Positions 7,981-16,464 of a stretch of 58,105 nucleotides of DNA are shown in pieces. Made by a program: the position numbers and the translations under genes. Source of the stretch: CAYNST01 sp964546435 (GTDB lineage: Bacteria; Pseudomonadota; Gammaproteobacteria; Pseudomonadales; Cellvibrionaceae); contig CAZJKJ010000017.1 in assembly GCA_964546435.1 (NCBI GenBank), forward strand, positions 1 through 58,105. The letters are read 5' to 3'. The notes under the pieces are model-generated. The model saw only the letters and a program-made list of their open reading frames with translations. It ran no database searches and was not told the origin of the DNA. Numbering within the stretch: position 1 is the stretch's first letter; the number at the start of each line of letters is the position of its first letter.

Positions 7981-9885
7981 CTAAACTTCTTCCGCAGGCC
8001 CGCCCACGGTCCCGCGAGATTCCGTTCCAGTCACCGATTCGGGCTTGTCACGACCGCCAGTCATGTTGGAATCCTGCCAGCCTTTGGGTGGGCGGACTTT
8101 CCGTCGCGCCATCAAATCCTCGATTTGTTCGCTGTCGATGGTTTCAAACTCGATCAAGGCATCTTTCATTGCTTCGAGAATATCCTTGTTGTCGTTGAGT
8201 ATCTGACCCGCCTTGGCATAGGCCTGGTCAGTGATGGCCTTGACCTCTTCATCGATCAAGCGGGCGGTATGACTCGAGATTTTTTTCGAACCCATATACT
8301 CATCGTCTTTGGCGTCATAATCCAAGGCGCCCAGCTTTTCGGACAGCCCGTAATTGACCACCATCGCACGGGCGACCGATGTTGCCATCTTAATGTCCTG
8401 ATAAGCACCGGTGCTCACTCCATCGACGCCATAAATCATTTCTTCCGCTATCCGGCCGCCATAAGCTGTGGCAATGTCTCCCACCAGCTTGAGCCGGCTC
8501 TCGGAAATGCGATCACCCTCAGGCAAAAACTGCGTCACACCCAGCGCTCGACCGCGGGGGATGATAGTCACCTTGTGGATCGGGTCGTGTTCCGGTGACA
8601 GAAAGCCGACAATGGCATGACCTGCTTCGTGATAGGCCGTGCTGACTTTTTCTTTTTCAGTCATGACGAGGGAGCGCCGCTCCGTACCCATCAGGATCTT
8701 GTCACGCGCCTTTTCAAATTCCTCTTCGCCGACGATCCGGCGGTTTGCACGCGCGGCCATCAATGCCGCTTCGTTAACCAGATTCGCCAGGTCCGCACCG
8801 GAAAACCCCGGTGTGCCACGGGCAATGATTTTGGGATCAACGCGTTCATCCAGAGGCACCTTGCGCATATGGACTTTCAGGATCTGCTCACGCCCGCGCA
8901 CATCTGGCAGCCCGACGTGAACCTGCCGGTCAAAGCGGCCCGGTCGAAGCAGTGCCCGATCCAATACGTCCGGACGGTTGGTTGCGGCAATGACAATAAT
9001 GCCTTCGTTGCCTTCAAAACCATCCATTTCAACCAGTAACTGGTTCAGGGTCTGCTCCCGCTCGTCGTTGCCGCCGCCGTGACCGCCGCCTCGATGGCGA
9101 CCGACCGCATCGATTTCGTCAATAAAAATGATGCATGGGGCCTGCTTCTTGGCCTGATCGAACATGTCACGCACGCGGGATGCACCGACACCCACAAACA
9201 TCTCTACAAAATCCGAACCGGAGATTGAAAAGAACGGCACCTTTGCTTCACCGGCGATGGCTTTGGCCAGCAGCGTTTTACCAGTCCCCGGAGGTCCTGA
9301 CATCAACACGCCACGGGGTATCCGTCCACCGAGTCTCTGAAACCGTGATGGATCGCGAAGATACTCGACCAACTCCTGCACTTCTTCCTTGGCTTCGTCC
9401 ACGCCCGCCACATCGGCAAAGGTGGTTTTCACCTGATCTTCACCAAGCAGGCGCGCCTTGCTCTTGGCAAAGCTCATCGGGCCCCCGCGACCGCCGGAAC
9501 CCCCCTGCATCTGGCGCATGAAGAAAATGAATACGGCAATGAAAAGCAGGATCGGGAAGCTCGCAACCAGCAGTTGCTGCCACAAGCTTGGTGCCTGTTT
9601 TGCGATTCCCTTGACTTCAACATTGTGCGCAAAGAGATCGTCCGCCAGTTTCGGATCCCACAAAGGTGGTCTAACGACCACGAACTGGGAGTTGTCTGTT
9701 CGCACACCGCGAATCAGCGCGTCATCCATGTCCACCCGACGAATCTGATCGTCCTGTACTGCCTGGACGAACTGGGAGTAAGTCAATTCATCCCGGACTT
9801 CAGGTTCGCTGAAGTTCTGGAATACCGTAAACAGGACAGCAGCGATAACCAGCCACAGTACAAGATTTTTTGCCATGTCGTTCAA
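7981..9885 (-). CDS. ftsH: ATP-dependent zinc metalloprotease FtsH
   Basis: Membrane-bound AAA+ protease that degrades misassembled membrane proteins and regulators such as LpxC. Two membrane helices (about 5-22 and 105-125) enclose a periplasmic domain. The ATPase module has Walker A GPPGTGKT near residue 196, Walker B IIFIDEIDA, and the pore and arginine-finger segments (ATNRPDVLD). The zinc site HEAGH is near residue 420. The start is the TTG at 9885: AGGAG lies eight bases before it, whereas the ATG three codons later is 17 bases away. The 634-residue length is typical. The tail is rich in Gly, Glu and Pro. Confidence 0.97.
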   Translation of the reverse strand: MNDMAKNLVLWLVIAAVLFTVFQNFSEPEVRDELTYSQFVQAVQDDQIRRVDMDDALIRGVRTDNSQFVVVRPPLWDPKLADDLFAHNVEVKGIAKQAPSLWQQLLVASFPILLFIAVFIFFMRQMQGGSGGRGGPMSFAKSKARLLGEDQVKTTFADVAGVDEAKEEVQELVEYLRDPSRFQRLGGRIPRGVLMSGPPGTGKTLLAKAIAGEAKVPFFSISGSDFVEMFVGVGASRVRDMFDQAKKQAPCIIFIDEIDAVGRHRGGGHGGGNDEREQTLNQLLVEMDGFEGNEGIIVIAATNRPDVLDRALLRPGRFDRQVHVGLPDVRGREQILKVHMRKVPLDERVDPKIIARGTPGFSGADLANLVNEAALMAARANRRIVGEEEFEKARDKILMGTERRSLVMTEKEKVSTAYHEAGHAIVGFLSPEHDPIHKVTIIPRGRALGVTQFLPEGDRISESRLKLVGDIATAYGGRIAEEMIYGVDGVSTGAYQDIKMATSVARAMVVNYGLSEKLGALDYDAKDDEYMGSKKISSHTARLIDEEVKAITDQAYAKAGQILNDNKDILEAMKDALIEFETIDSEQIEDLMARRKVRPPKGWQDSNMTGGRDKPESVTGTESRGTVGGPAEEV

Positions 9886-10118
9886 ATCAGGCTCTCCTCA
9901 GTAAATAAAGGCCCGTGGTTAGAAATACTCAGTCGCGCCCGCTTTATCAGCTACTGCTCTGCCAGCCTGCTGAATTGATTACCGCGTATATCAGCCGCCG
10001 TATCGTGTAGAAGCTGCCTCGTATCAAGAGAAGCTTCCCCGGCCATGGCGCCTCGAACAGATAGGCGTCATAAGTTTGAAATCTGATATCCGCTTGCCGC
10101 ACGCAGCAGTCGCGTCAC

Positions 10119-10766
10119 TTAATTGACTTCCGGGATGGAACCCGCTGCGTCTCGCAAGACCTGTGCCACTACGTAGACTTCACGGGAACGGGCGCGTGAT
10201 GCATCTGGTTTGCGCGTCCAGGTCTTTTTGAACGTCGCCTTGCACGTTTTCATCCAGTCATCGAACCCTTCACCATGGAAGGCTTTACAGACAAAACTGC
10301 CGTCCGGTTTTAATATCTTTCCGGCCATGTCCAACGCCAGCTCCGCCAGAAACATTGACTTCGTTTGATCGACATGAGCAATCCCACTCATATTTGGGGC
10401 CATGTCGGAAATTACAATGTCAGCTTTCTTCCCGTCCAGGCGTGCAACCAACGCCTGAAAGACGGCCTCCTCCGTAAAGTCACCCTGAATAAATTCCACA
10501 CCTTCCAGAGTGTCCATCGGAAGAATGTCGGAGGCGACGACCCGGCCGGTAACGCCGACAGCGCCGGCAGCCACCTGAGACCACCCGCCCGGGGCAGCCC
10601 CGAGGTCCACCACGATCATGCCGGGACGAAACAGGCGATCTTTCTGATTGAGCTCCAGAAGCTTGAAACTGGCTCGGGACCGGTACCCCTGCTTCTGGGA
10701 TTCTTTGACATAGCGATCATTGAAATGTTCTTGCAACCAACGGCCGCTGCTCTTGGATCGCCCCAT
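10119..10766 (-). CDS. rlmE: 23S rRNA 2'-O-ribose U2552 methyltransferase RlmE (FtsJ)
   Basis: Methylates the A-loop uridine of 23S rRNA late in 50S assembly. The 215-residue protein starts with the family's MGRSKSSGRWLQEHF and shows the SAM site VDLGAAPGGWSQ. The K-D-K-E catalytic tetrad is visible: lysine in ASFKLLEL, aspartate in VISDMAPN, lysine in FVCKAFHG and glutamate in SREVYVVA. It lies upstream of ftsH on the same strand and is divergent from yhbY, as in E. coli. Confidence 0.97.
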   Translation of the reverse strand: MGRSKSSGRWLQEHFNDRYVKESQKQGYRSRASFKLLELNQKDRLFRPGMIVVDLGAAPGGWSQVAAGAVGVTGRVVASDILPMDTLEGVEFIQGDFTEEAVFQALVARLDGKKADIVISDMAPNMSGIAHVDQTKSMFLAELALDMAGKILKPDGSFVCKAFHGEGFDDWMKTCKATFKKTWTRKPDASRARSREVYVVAQVLRDAAGSIPEVN

Positions 10767-10891
10767 AAAATCTACCTATGATCAAGTGGGCCAGTCCTTG
10801 CAAGGCGGGCACCCAGAAATGCTGTGACTGACAGAGGTCAATCGGATAAGATGCCGCATTTTACACTAACGGCGCGATTGCAGGACGACCC

Positions 10892-11206
10892 ATGAGTCTC
10901 ACCCAGGAAAACCGCAAACATTATAAAAGCCTTGGCCATAGCCTGAAGCCTGTGGTCACCATCGCCGGCAACGGGCTGTCCGCGACAGTTCTTGCCGAAA
11001 TCACTCGCGCGCTCGACGACCATGAGCTCATCAAGATCAAACTGGCGATGGAAGACCGCACCGAACGACAATCGATCATCGAGAGCGTTTGCAGTGAAGC
11101 CAACTGCGAGCTCGTGCAAAGCATTGGCAAGATCGCGCTGGTCTATCGTCGAACAAACCGCGAAAAAGTCCCCCATTCCAATGTCCGGAACGTGAGCAAG
11201 CCTTGA
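10892..11206 (+). CDS. yhbY: CRM-domain RNA-binding protein YhbY
   Basis: A 104-residue single CRM domain, associated in E. coli with pre-50S ribosomal particles. Characteristic features are the N-terminal LTQENRKHYKSLGHSLKP, the GNGLSATVLAEI helix (GxxG-like RNA-binding loop region) and the C-terminal strand ALVYRRT. It is divergent from rlmE with a 125-base intergenic region that should hold both promoters; a GCAGGA sequence precedes the ATG. Confidence 0.95.
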   Translation: MSLTQENRKHYKSLGHSLKPVVTIAGNGLSATVLAEITRALDDHELIKIKLAMEDRTERQSIIESVCSEANCELVQSIGKIALVYRRTNREKVPHSNVRNVSKP

Positions 11207-11232
11207 TCGATCGGGCGCCACCATACCAGAAT

Positions 11233-11673
11233 ATGCCGCCCCGCAGAATATTCCCGGGCGCAGTGCTGAAGGGGCTGGCGTTAGTTTTGACGATGATCAT
11301 CGCCGTGACTCTTCCGGGCTGTGCGCGCAACCAGACCCGGCCACCGGACCCCTTCACCTTTGCTACCCGAATCACGGAAGGCGGCCTGAAACAATTTGAA
11401 GTTTCTTTTCCGTATACGCCCATGCAACTGGTCCTGACGGAACGGAGCTCCAGGAAGCATGGAAGGGGCCGGAACAACACCGAACGACTAACACAAAGAC
11501 GAATCGAGCAGATAGTCGCCGACAAGGTCGCAGCAACCGGGTACTGCCGCGAGGGCTACCTGCTATTGGGCACTCAAGCCGGCAATACCATTCGCAGAAT
11601 TCGCGGGGAATGTCGCGAACCGGCAAGCGCTGCAGATCGATCACGCTTTCAAGACACAATAAATCGCTGGTAG
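11233..11673 (+). CDS. Predicted small lipoprotein of unknown function
   Basis: A 146-residue protein with an N-terminal hydrophobic stretch ending in the lipobox LPGC at residue 31, so probably an outer- or inner-membrane lipoprotein. Two more cysteines late in the chain (CREGY and GECREP) could form a disulfide in the periplasm. I do not recognise the family. The start is uncertain: the ATG at 11233 gives a normal signal peptide, while an in-frame TTG at 11203 overlaps the yhbY stop (TTGA) and would allow translational coupling. Confidence 0.6.
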   Translation: MPPRRIFPGAVLKGLALVLTMIIAVTLPGCARNQTRPPDPFTFATRITEGGLKQFEVSFPYTPMQLVLTERSSRKHGRGRNNTERLTQRRIEQIVADKVAATGYCREGYLLLGTQAGNTIRRIRGECREPASAADRSRFQDTINRW

Positions 11674-11869
11674 CCCCATTATTGACGCCTCCAAGGGGGC
11701 TTTGACGACGTGCAAAGCTATGCAAAGCCTCGACGACGTCTCATTTTTTAAAGTTAAAACACCCAACGGATACGCTAGAATGCGCCGCTGGCTGCGCCCG
11801 TAGCTCAAAAAATAGTCAGAATAACTTTATCTCCGGCGCCCATGAATCATAACTAGAAAGGCAAAGATT
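11674..11869. other. Intergenic region before the GPH symporter
   Basis: Contains nested direct repeats around 11703-11738: two copies of GACGACGT enclosing two copies of GCAAAGC, followed by a T-rich segment (ATTTTTTAAAG). It may include the end of the lipoprotein transcript and a regulator site for the symporter. No promoter with two good hexamers was found. Confidence 0.35.
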
Positions 11870-13453
11870 ATGACGGATACTTCTGGGAAACTTCCCGTTT
11901 CGGAAAAAATTGGCTATGCAATGGGTGATGCGGCAGCCAACCTGGTGTGGCGGGGAGCGCTTGCTTATTTAGCGATTTTTTACACCGACGTTTTGGGTAT
12001 TTCCGCAGTTGCTGCGGCGCTGCTGTTGTTGCTGGTGCGCCTGTCCGATGGACTGACCGATATCGTGATGGGAATGATCGCCGATCGGACCAAGTCCCGC
12101 CATGGGCGCTTCCGTCCCTGGATTCTCTGGTCGGCGCCGGTTTTGGGGCTGTTTATGGTTCTGGCATTTACGGCACCGGATATCAGTCCGGAAATGAAAC
12201 TCGCCTGGGCGTATTTCACCTATATCGGCCTGACGCTGGCCTATACCGTCAATAATGTGCCTTATTCGGCGCTCATGGGTGTCATGACCCCAAGTCATAA
12301 TGAGCGCAGTATTCTGTCCGGGTATCGGTTTGCCGGCGCATTTCTCGGCGGGGTTCTGGTCATGGGTTTTACGCCGCAGCTGGTGGAGTATTTCGGCCAG
12401 GGCAATGACGCCAGAGGTTATGAATACACCATGTATGTCTTCGCCACGCTCCTGATCATTCTGTGCGCGGTCACATTTTTCACGACTAAAGAAAGGGTTG
12501 CATCTGTGGGCCATGACGCCCCGCTGGGCAAGGAGCTCAAAGACCTTTGTCTCAATCTGCCGCTAATCGTTATTCCGCTGTTCACCATCTCGGTGTTTTT
12601 CTACAGTGTGAGCCAAGCGGAAGACGACCCTTATAAACTGAATACTTTCTATACCGCGATACTCTGCGCCATTGTTCTGTTTATCACCGGCTGGTTCGTG
12701 CGGCGCCTGCTTAATAAACCCGAAAGCGAGACGACTCCGTCCCAGCGCGACCTGATTGACCTGCTCACCAACCGGCCCTGGCTGATGATTCTGGGGCTGG
12801 GTTTTCTGACGATGCTGTTCAATGGCATTAAATACGGGGTAATCGCCTACTATTTCACGCGCTATATCGGGGACGCTCAACTTACCGGCCTGTACTTCAT
12901 CGTGCTGCTGATCATTTCGATTATCGCCGCACTCGCGGCGGGCTATCTGGGGAGACTTCTGGGCAAGAAAGCCCTGTTTGCGATTTCTCTTGTTGTAAGC
13001 GGAGCGCTCACCTGCGTCATAGCCATCATTCCACCGGACCAGGTGGTTTGGGTGTTTGTCGTCGGTGGTGCCGCTGAATTCTTCGCGGCCTTCATGCCAG
13101 TGCTGATATTCAGCATGCTGGGTGACGCGGCCGACTATTCCGAGTGGAAGCACAACCGTCGCGCAACCGGTCTGTTTTACTCTGCGGGCACCTTCATTCA
13201 GAAAACCGGGGGCGGCTTTGCGGGCGCCCTGGTACTGCTTGTGCTAAATGCATACGGCTATGTGGGAACGGATCCGGCCACTTTCGACCAGGCGATACCC
13301 GGAATGATTGGCCTGATGAGCTGGATTCCGGCCATGTTTGCTTTTCTGTCGGTTCTACTGCTGCTGGTTTACCCATTGAACGCCAGCCGAATGGATCAGA
13401 TCGAGGCAGATTTGCGAGCCCGTCGCAAGAACGCCGAAGTGACCACCGCCTGA
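11870..13453 (+). CDS. GPH-family sugar:cation symporter (MFS)
   Basis: A 527-residue membrane protein with about 12 helices. It has the signatures of the glycoside-pentoside-hexuronide:cation symporters (MelB/XylP type): N-terminal EKIGYAMGDAAANL, the first-helix end FYTDVLGI, and the loop DRTKSRHGRFRPW between helices 2 and 3. C-terminal GDAADYSEWKHNRRATG is likewise typical of the family. It probably imports mono- or oligosaccharides with Na+ or H+. It stands alone between two terminator-like regions, so the substrate cannot be named from context, though the GH9 cellulase in this window suggests plant-wall sugars. The ribosome site AAAGG is eight bases before the ATG. Confidence 0.88.
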   Translation: MTDTSGKLPVSEKIGYAMGDAAANLVWRGALAYLAIFYTDVLGISAVAAALLLLLVRLSDGLTDIVMGMIADRTKSRHGRFRPWILWSAPVLGLFMVLAFTAPDISPEMKLAWAYFTYIGLTLAYTVNNVPYSALMGVMTPSHNERSILSGYRFAGAFLGGVLVMGFTPQLVEYFGQGNDARGYEYTMYVFATLLIILCAVTFFTTKERVASVGHDAPLGKELKDLCLNLPLIVIPLFTISVFFYSVSQAEDDPYKLNTFYTAILCAIVLFITGWFVRRLLNKPESETTPSQRDLIDLLTNRPWLMILGLGFLTMLFNGIKYGVIAYYFTRYIGDAQLTGLYFIVLLIISIIAALAAGYLGRLLGKKALFAISLVVSGALTCVIAIIPPDQVVWVFVVGGAAEFFAAFMPVLIFSMLGDAADYSEWKHNRRATGLFYSAGTFIQKTGGGFAGALVLLVLNAYGYVGTDPATFDQAIPGMIGLMSWIPAMFAFLSVLLLLVYPLNASRMDQIEADLRARRKNAEVTTA

Positions 13454-13468
13454 TAGCGTGAACCTGAC

Positions 13469-13500
13469 AGCCCGGCGTTGCTCCACGCCGGGCTCTCTTT
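13469..13500 (+). terminator. Intrinsic terminator after the symporter gene
   Basis: Stem AGCCCGGCGT / ACGCCGGGCT (10 bp, perfect), loop of six bases, followed by CTCTTTATCTCCTTT. It lies 15 bases after the symporter stop. Confidence 0.85.
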
Positions 13501-13544
13501 ATCTCCTTTATCCGCTTTTGCCAGCCAGATTCCAGAACACCGCG

Positions 13545-14375
13545 TCAATCACCCACCAGCTCTTCGGCTGACCACTGGCCGCTGGCTCCCAGCGCATCAG
13601 TCAGAAACGGCAACAAACGGCGCATTTCTTCCAGCAATGGCCATGGGGGATTGATCACAATCATGCCCGTGCCGGTCATCCCTTCATGTTCGTCATCCAC
13701 CATATTGATCTCAAAGGCGCAGACGCGCCGAATGCCGCTGGACACCAGTTGTCTGCGTAGCTGATCAATGCGACTGCGAGAGATTACCGGGTACCACAAT
13801 AGATAGACACCGGTTGCAAACCTGCGGTACATCAGCCCCAGTTCCCGGATAACGCGCTGGTAATCGGTCTTGATTTCATAAGACGGATCGATCAGCACAA
13901 CGCCGCGACGCTCGATTGGCGGGACGGCGGCCAGAGCCCGTGCAAAACCGTCTTCATCCACGCAGTAAACCCGCTTCTCCGCGCGGAATACACGGCTCAG
14001 CGCCTGATAGTCCTGGGGATGCAGCTCGCACAGCAGAATCCGGTCCGTAGGCCGCAGTAGTGAATGCGCCAGCCAGGGTGAACCGGGATAGCGCTGCAGG
14101 TTGCCGTCGGGGTTGAGAACCCGGATGACGTCGAGGTAAGGCTCCAGCTCTTCCGGAGCTTGTCGATGCCAGATTCTGCCGATGCCCTGCTGGAATTCTC
14201 CGGTTTTCAGTGCTTCCCGGGTGGTGAGAGAGTAGACACCCCGCCCGGCGTGGGTGTCCAGATAGAGCAATGGCTTGTCCTTTTGCCGCAGGTAAACCAG
14301 CACTCGGCTCAAAACCGAATGCTTCAGAACGTCGGCAAAATTGCCGGCATGGAACCCGTGACGATAACTGAGCAT
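13545..14375 (-). CDS. rlmJ: 23S rRNA adenine-2030 N6-methyltransferase RlmJ
   Basis: Methylates A2030 of 23S rRNA. The 276-residue sequence begins with the characteristic MLSYRHGFHAGNFADVLKH and has the SAM-binding strand LLYLDTHAGRG. The catalytic motif reads DPSYE, a Ser variant of the common DPPY/F motif of N6-adenine methyltransferases. The C-terminal half is as in the family (MTGTGMIVINPPW). It is convergent with the symporter gene and has no operon partner. Confidence 0.93.
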   Translation of the reverse strand: MLSYRHGFHAGNFADVLKHSVLSRVLVYLRQKDKPLLYLDTHAGRGVYSLTTREALKTGEFQQGIGRIWHRQAPEELEPYLDVIRVLNPDGNLQRYPGSPWLAHSLLRPTDRILLCELHPQDYQALSRVFRAEKRVYCVDEDGFARALAAVPPIERRGVVLIDPSYEIKTDYQRVIRELGLMYRRFATGVYLLWYPVISRSRIDQLRRQLVSSGIRRVCAFEINMVDDEHEGMTGTGMIVINPPWPLLEEMRRLLPFLTDALGASGQWSAEELVGD

Positions 14376-14750
14376 GATGGAATCCTTCTTGGCGCCAAAA
14401 AAATTACTGGATTATGGCGGTAGGGCTATAGTTCTACCAGAGGACTGCTGACAGAGTTCGGTCGGCGCTCGGCTTTCGGCGCAAGAATCGGGAACCGGCG
14501 CAGCGCAGCCCAGGATGCAAGGGGCGAGCTTTCCACCGGTCTTTGTCACTCGTCTGCGCTAAACTGCACCCCGATCATTTGTAGATTTACCTGCAAGGTT
14601 CTATATTTATGCCGCAGCGCTGTCTCGTGACGCGCGCAAACCGTATATAACCATGCTGATGTCGGGAAGGAACGCGCAGGTGGACGGTTGAGACGCCGGT
14701 TGAAGAGTTTCATTGGGTGAAGATGAATCACATTTTTATACAGGATGGTC
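14376..14750. other. Intergenic region, no gene seen
   Basis: Between rlmJ and the coiled-coil protein. It includes GC-rich sequence and no convincing frame. TTTATACAGGATGGTC just before 14751 holds the ribosome site of the next gene. Confidence 0.4.
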
Positions 14751-15815
14751 ATGCAGTCTCTATCTAAAACACGCCTTACTCTGGCCGCCTCGTGCGTGAT
14801 TGCCTCTTTATGGTTTAACCCGGCGCACGCCCAGGTATCCCCGGCCGAACTCGCTGCCCAGAAAGAACAACATCTGCAGACCATCCGTACCGCGCAGGAG
14901 GAACTTGTATCCGTTCAGCAGAAAATCAAGGAATCCGAAGCACAGCTCAAAGACCTGAGAGAAGAACTGAGTGCCCGGCAGGTACAAATGGCGGGCCTCA
15001 AACGCGAACTTGGCGCTGCGCCCAGCGACTCCGATGAGCGGGTATTGGCCAACGAATCGCGTCGCGTCACCATGGCGGAGCTGGCTGTCAAGGCCCGGGA
15101 AGCCGGCCTGGAAAGGCTTGAAGCAAAGCAAAGTGAACTGCAACAGGACATAACGACTGCTCAGACTGCGGTCACCCGTACCGACCGACGTTTGCAAAAT
15201 GCCGCGCGCGCCGCTGAAGACGCCAAGCGGCAAGCCGCTGCCGACGCGGCCGCACAGGAGCTGGCCGAGCGGCAGCGCCTCGAAGCCGAGGCCGCTGAAC
15301 AGGTACTTATCGAACAGCGCAACGCCGAAGAAGCCGCTGCGCGAATTGCTGCGGAGCAGGAAAAAGCCGCGAATGCACGGCTGGAAGCAGAACGCGCGGC
15401 GGCAGCAGCCGCCACAGCGGCGCCTGTTGCCGAACCGGCCCGCGATGCCGGCGCCGGGAAGACGACCACCCGATCCCAGCGACCCCCATCCAGAAACGAG
15501 CGCTTGCGTCCGGGCGAGGCTCCGCCAGATATGTCCCTGGTGGTTCTTGAAGGCGAAGAACCGATCTTTTCCGGTGATGACGGCGGACAGGTCATAATGC
15601 GCAGTCGCAGCATCCCCGATTCACTGGTGATGCGGGAAGTCGCACCGGAGCAGTTCAGCGCCGAAGTCGAGGTGACACCCGGTCGGGCTTACTTCGACGT
15701 CGGCGCGCGCCGTTATCGCGGGGTATTCCCTGACCAGCCGGGCAACAACCGTTACCGCTTCCATTACGATCGTACCGATCCGCTTAAACCCACCCTGCGA
15801 ATATTCAAGAACTGA
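14751..15815 (+). CDS. Exported coiled-coil protein of unknown function
   Basis: A 354-residue protein with a Sec signal peptide cleaved after NPAHA (about residue 27). Residues 30-200 are a long heptad-rich coiled coil (Glu, Gln, Ala, Lys), followed by an alanine-rich stretch to about 225 and a Pro/Arg hinge. A beta-rich C-terminal domain (about 250-354) ends in RYRFHYDRTDPLKP. The layout resembles periplasmic scaffold or envelope-binding proteins, but I do not recognise the family. The start at 14751 has AGGA five bases upstream; an ATG two codons earlier is less well placed. Confidence 0.75.
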   Translation: MQSLSKTRLTLAASCVIASLWFNPAHAQVSPAELAAQKEQHLQTIRTAQEELVSVQQKIKESEAQLKDLREELSARQVQMAGLKRELGAAPSDSDERVLANESRRVTMAELAVKAREAGLERLEAKQSELQQDITTAQTAVTRTDRRLQNAARAAEDAKRQAAADAAAQELAERQRLEAEAAEQVLIEQRNAEEAAARIAAEQEKAANARLEAERAAAAAATAAPVAEPARDAGAGKTTTRSQRPPSRNERLRPGEAPPDMSLVVLEGEEPIFSGDDGGQVIMRSRSIPDSLVMREVAPEQFSAEVEVTPGRAYFDVGARRYRGVFPDQPGNNRYRFHYDRTDPLKPTLRIFKN

Positions 15816-15866
15816 GTTGTTGCAGGCCTGTGGACGGCTGTCTCTGGATCCGGAGGCAGCTGGCGG

Positions 15867-16349
15867 CTAATCCCGGAAGTTTTTAAACTGCAGCGGCTGT
15901 TCCCAGTCGGTCTGTTTCAGCATCGCGATCACTTCCTGCAGATCATCCCGCTTTTTTCCCGTTATCCGCACTTGTTCCCCCTGAATAGCCGCTTGAACTT
16001 TCATCTTGCTTTCCTTTATATGCTTGACGATTTTTTTGGCCAGTTCGGTATCAATGCCTTCCTTGAAAGTTGCCTTGCGTGTGAAAGTTTTGCCTGAATG
16101 AACAGGGTCTGCAAGTTGCAGATAAGCGAGGTCAAGATTCCGCTTGGTCAGTTTATGTCTCAATATGTCGACCATCTGATCCAGCTGAAACTCAGCATCC
16201 GCCTTGAGCACGGCTTCTTTGTCCTGCCAGGTAAATTTCGCATCCGTGCCGCGAAAATCAAACCGGGTCTCAAGTTCGCGCTGAGCATTTTCGACCGAGT
16301 TGCGCGCTTCCTGCAGATCGATTTCAGAAACAACGTCAAAAGATGGCAT
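15867..16349 (-). CDS. YajQ-family nucleotide-binding protein
   Basis: A 160-residue protein matching the YajQ/UPF0234 family from MPSFDVVSEIDLQE at the N terminus to the C-terminal LQEVIAMLKQ. The fold is two ferredoxin-like halves; members bind nucleotides, and some act as cyclic-di-GMP effectors. The motif RFDFRGTDAKF early in the chain is diagnostic. The open frame extends 17 codons upstream but the family start is the ATG at 16349. It is the last gene before a change of strand and has no obvious operon partner. Confidence 0.93.
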   Translation of the reverse strand: MPSFDVVSEIDLQEARNSVENAQRELETRFDFRGTDAKFTWQDKEAVLKADAEFQLDQMVDILRHKLTKRNLDLAYLQLADPVHSGKTFTRKATFKEGIDTELAKKIVKHIKESKMKVQAAIQGEQVRITGKKRDDLQEVIAMLKQTDWEQPLQFKNFRD

Positions 16350-16464
16350 AGTCCGCTCCGGGAAAATGCTCGATTTTAACCACGGCTCGAAATTAAGCAA
16401 CTCAAGAGACGGTCACGGGAAGCGGTAGAAGCGGCTAGGGGCGGCGTGCGCCCTGTCGCCGCAT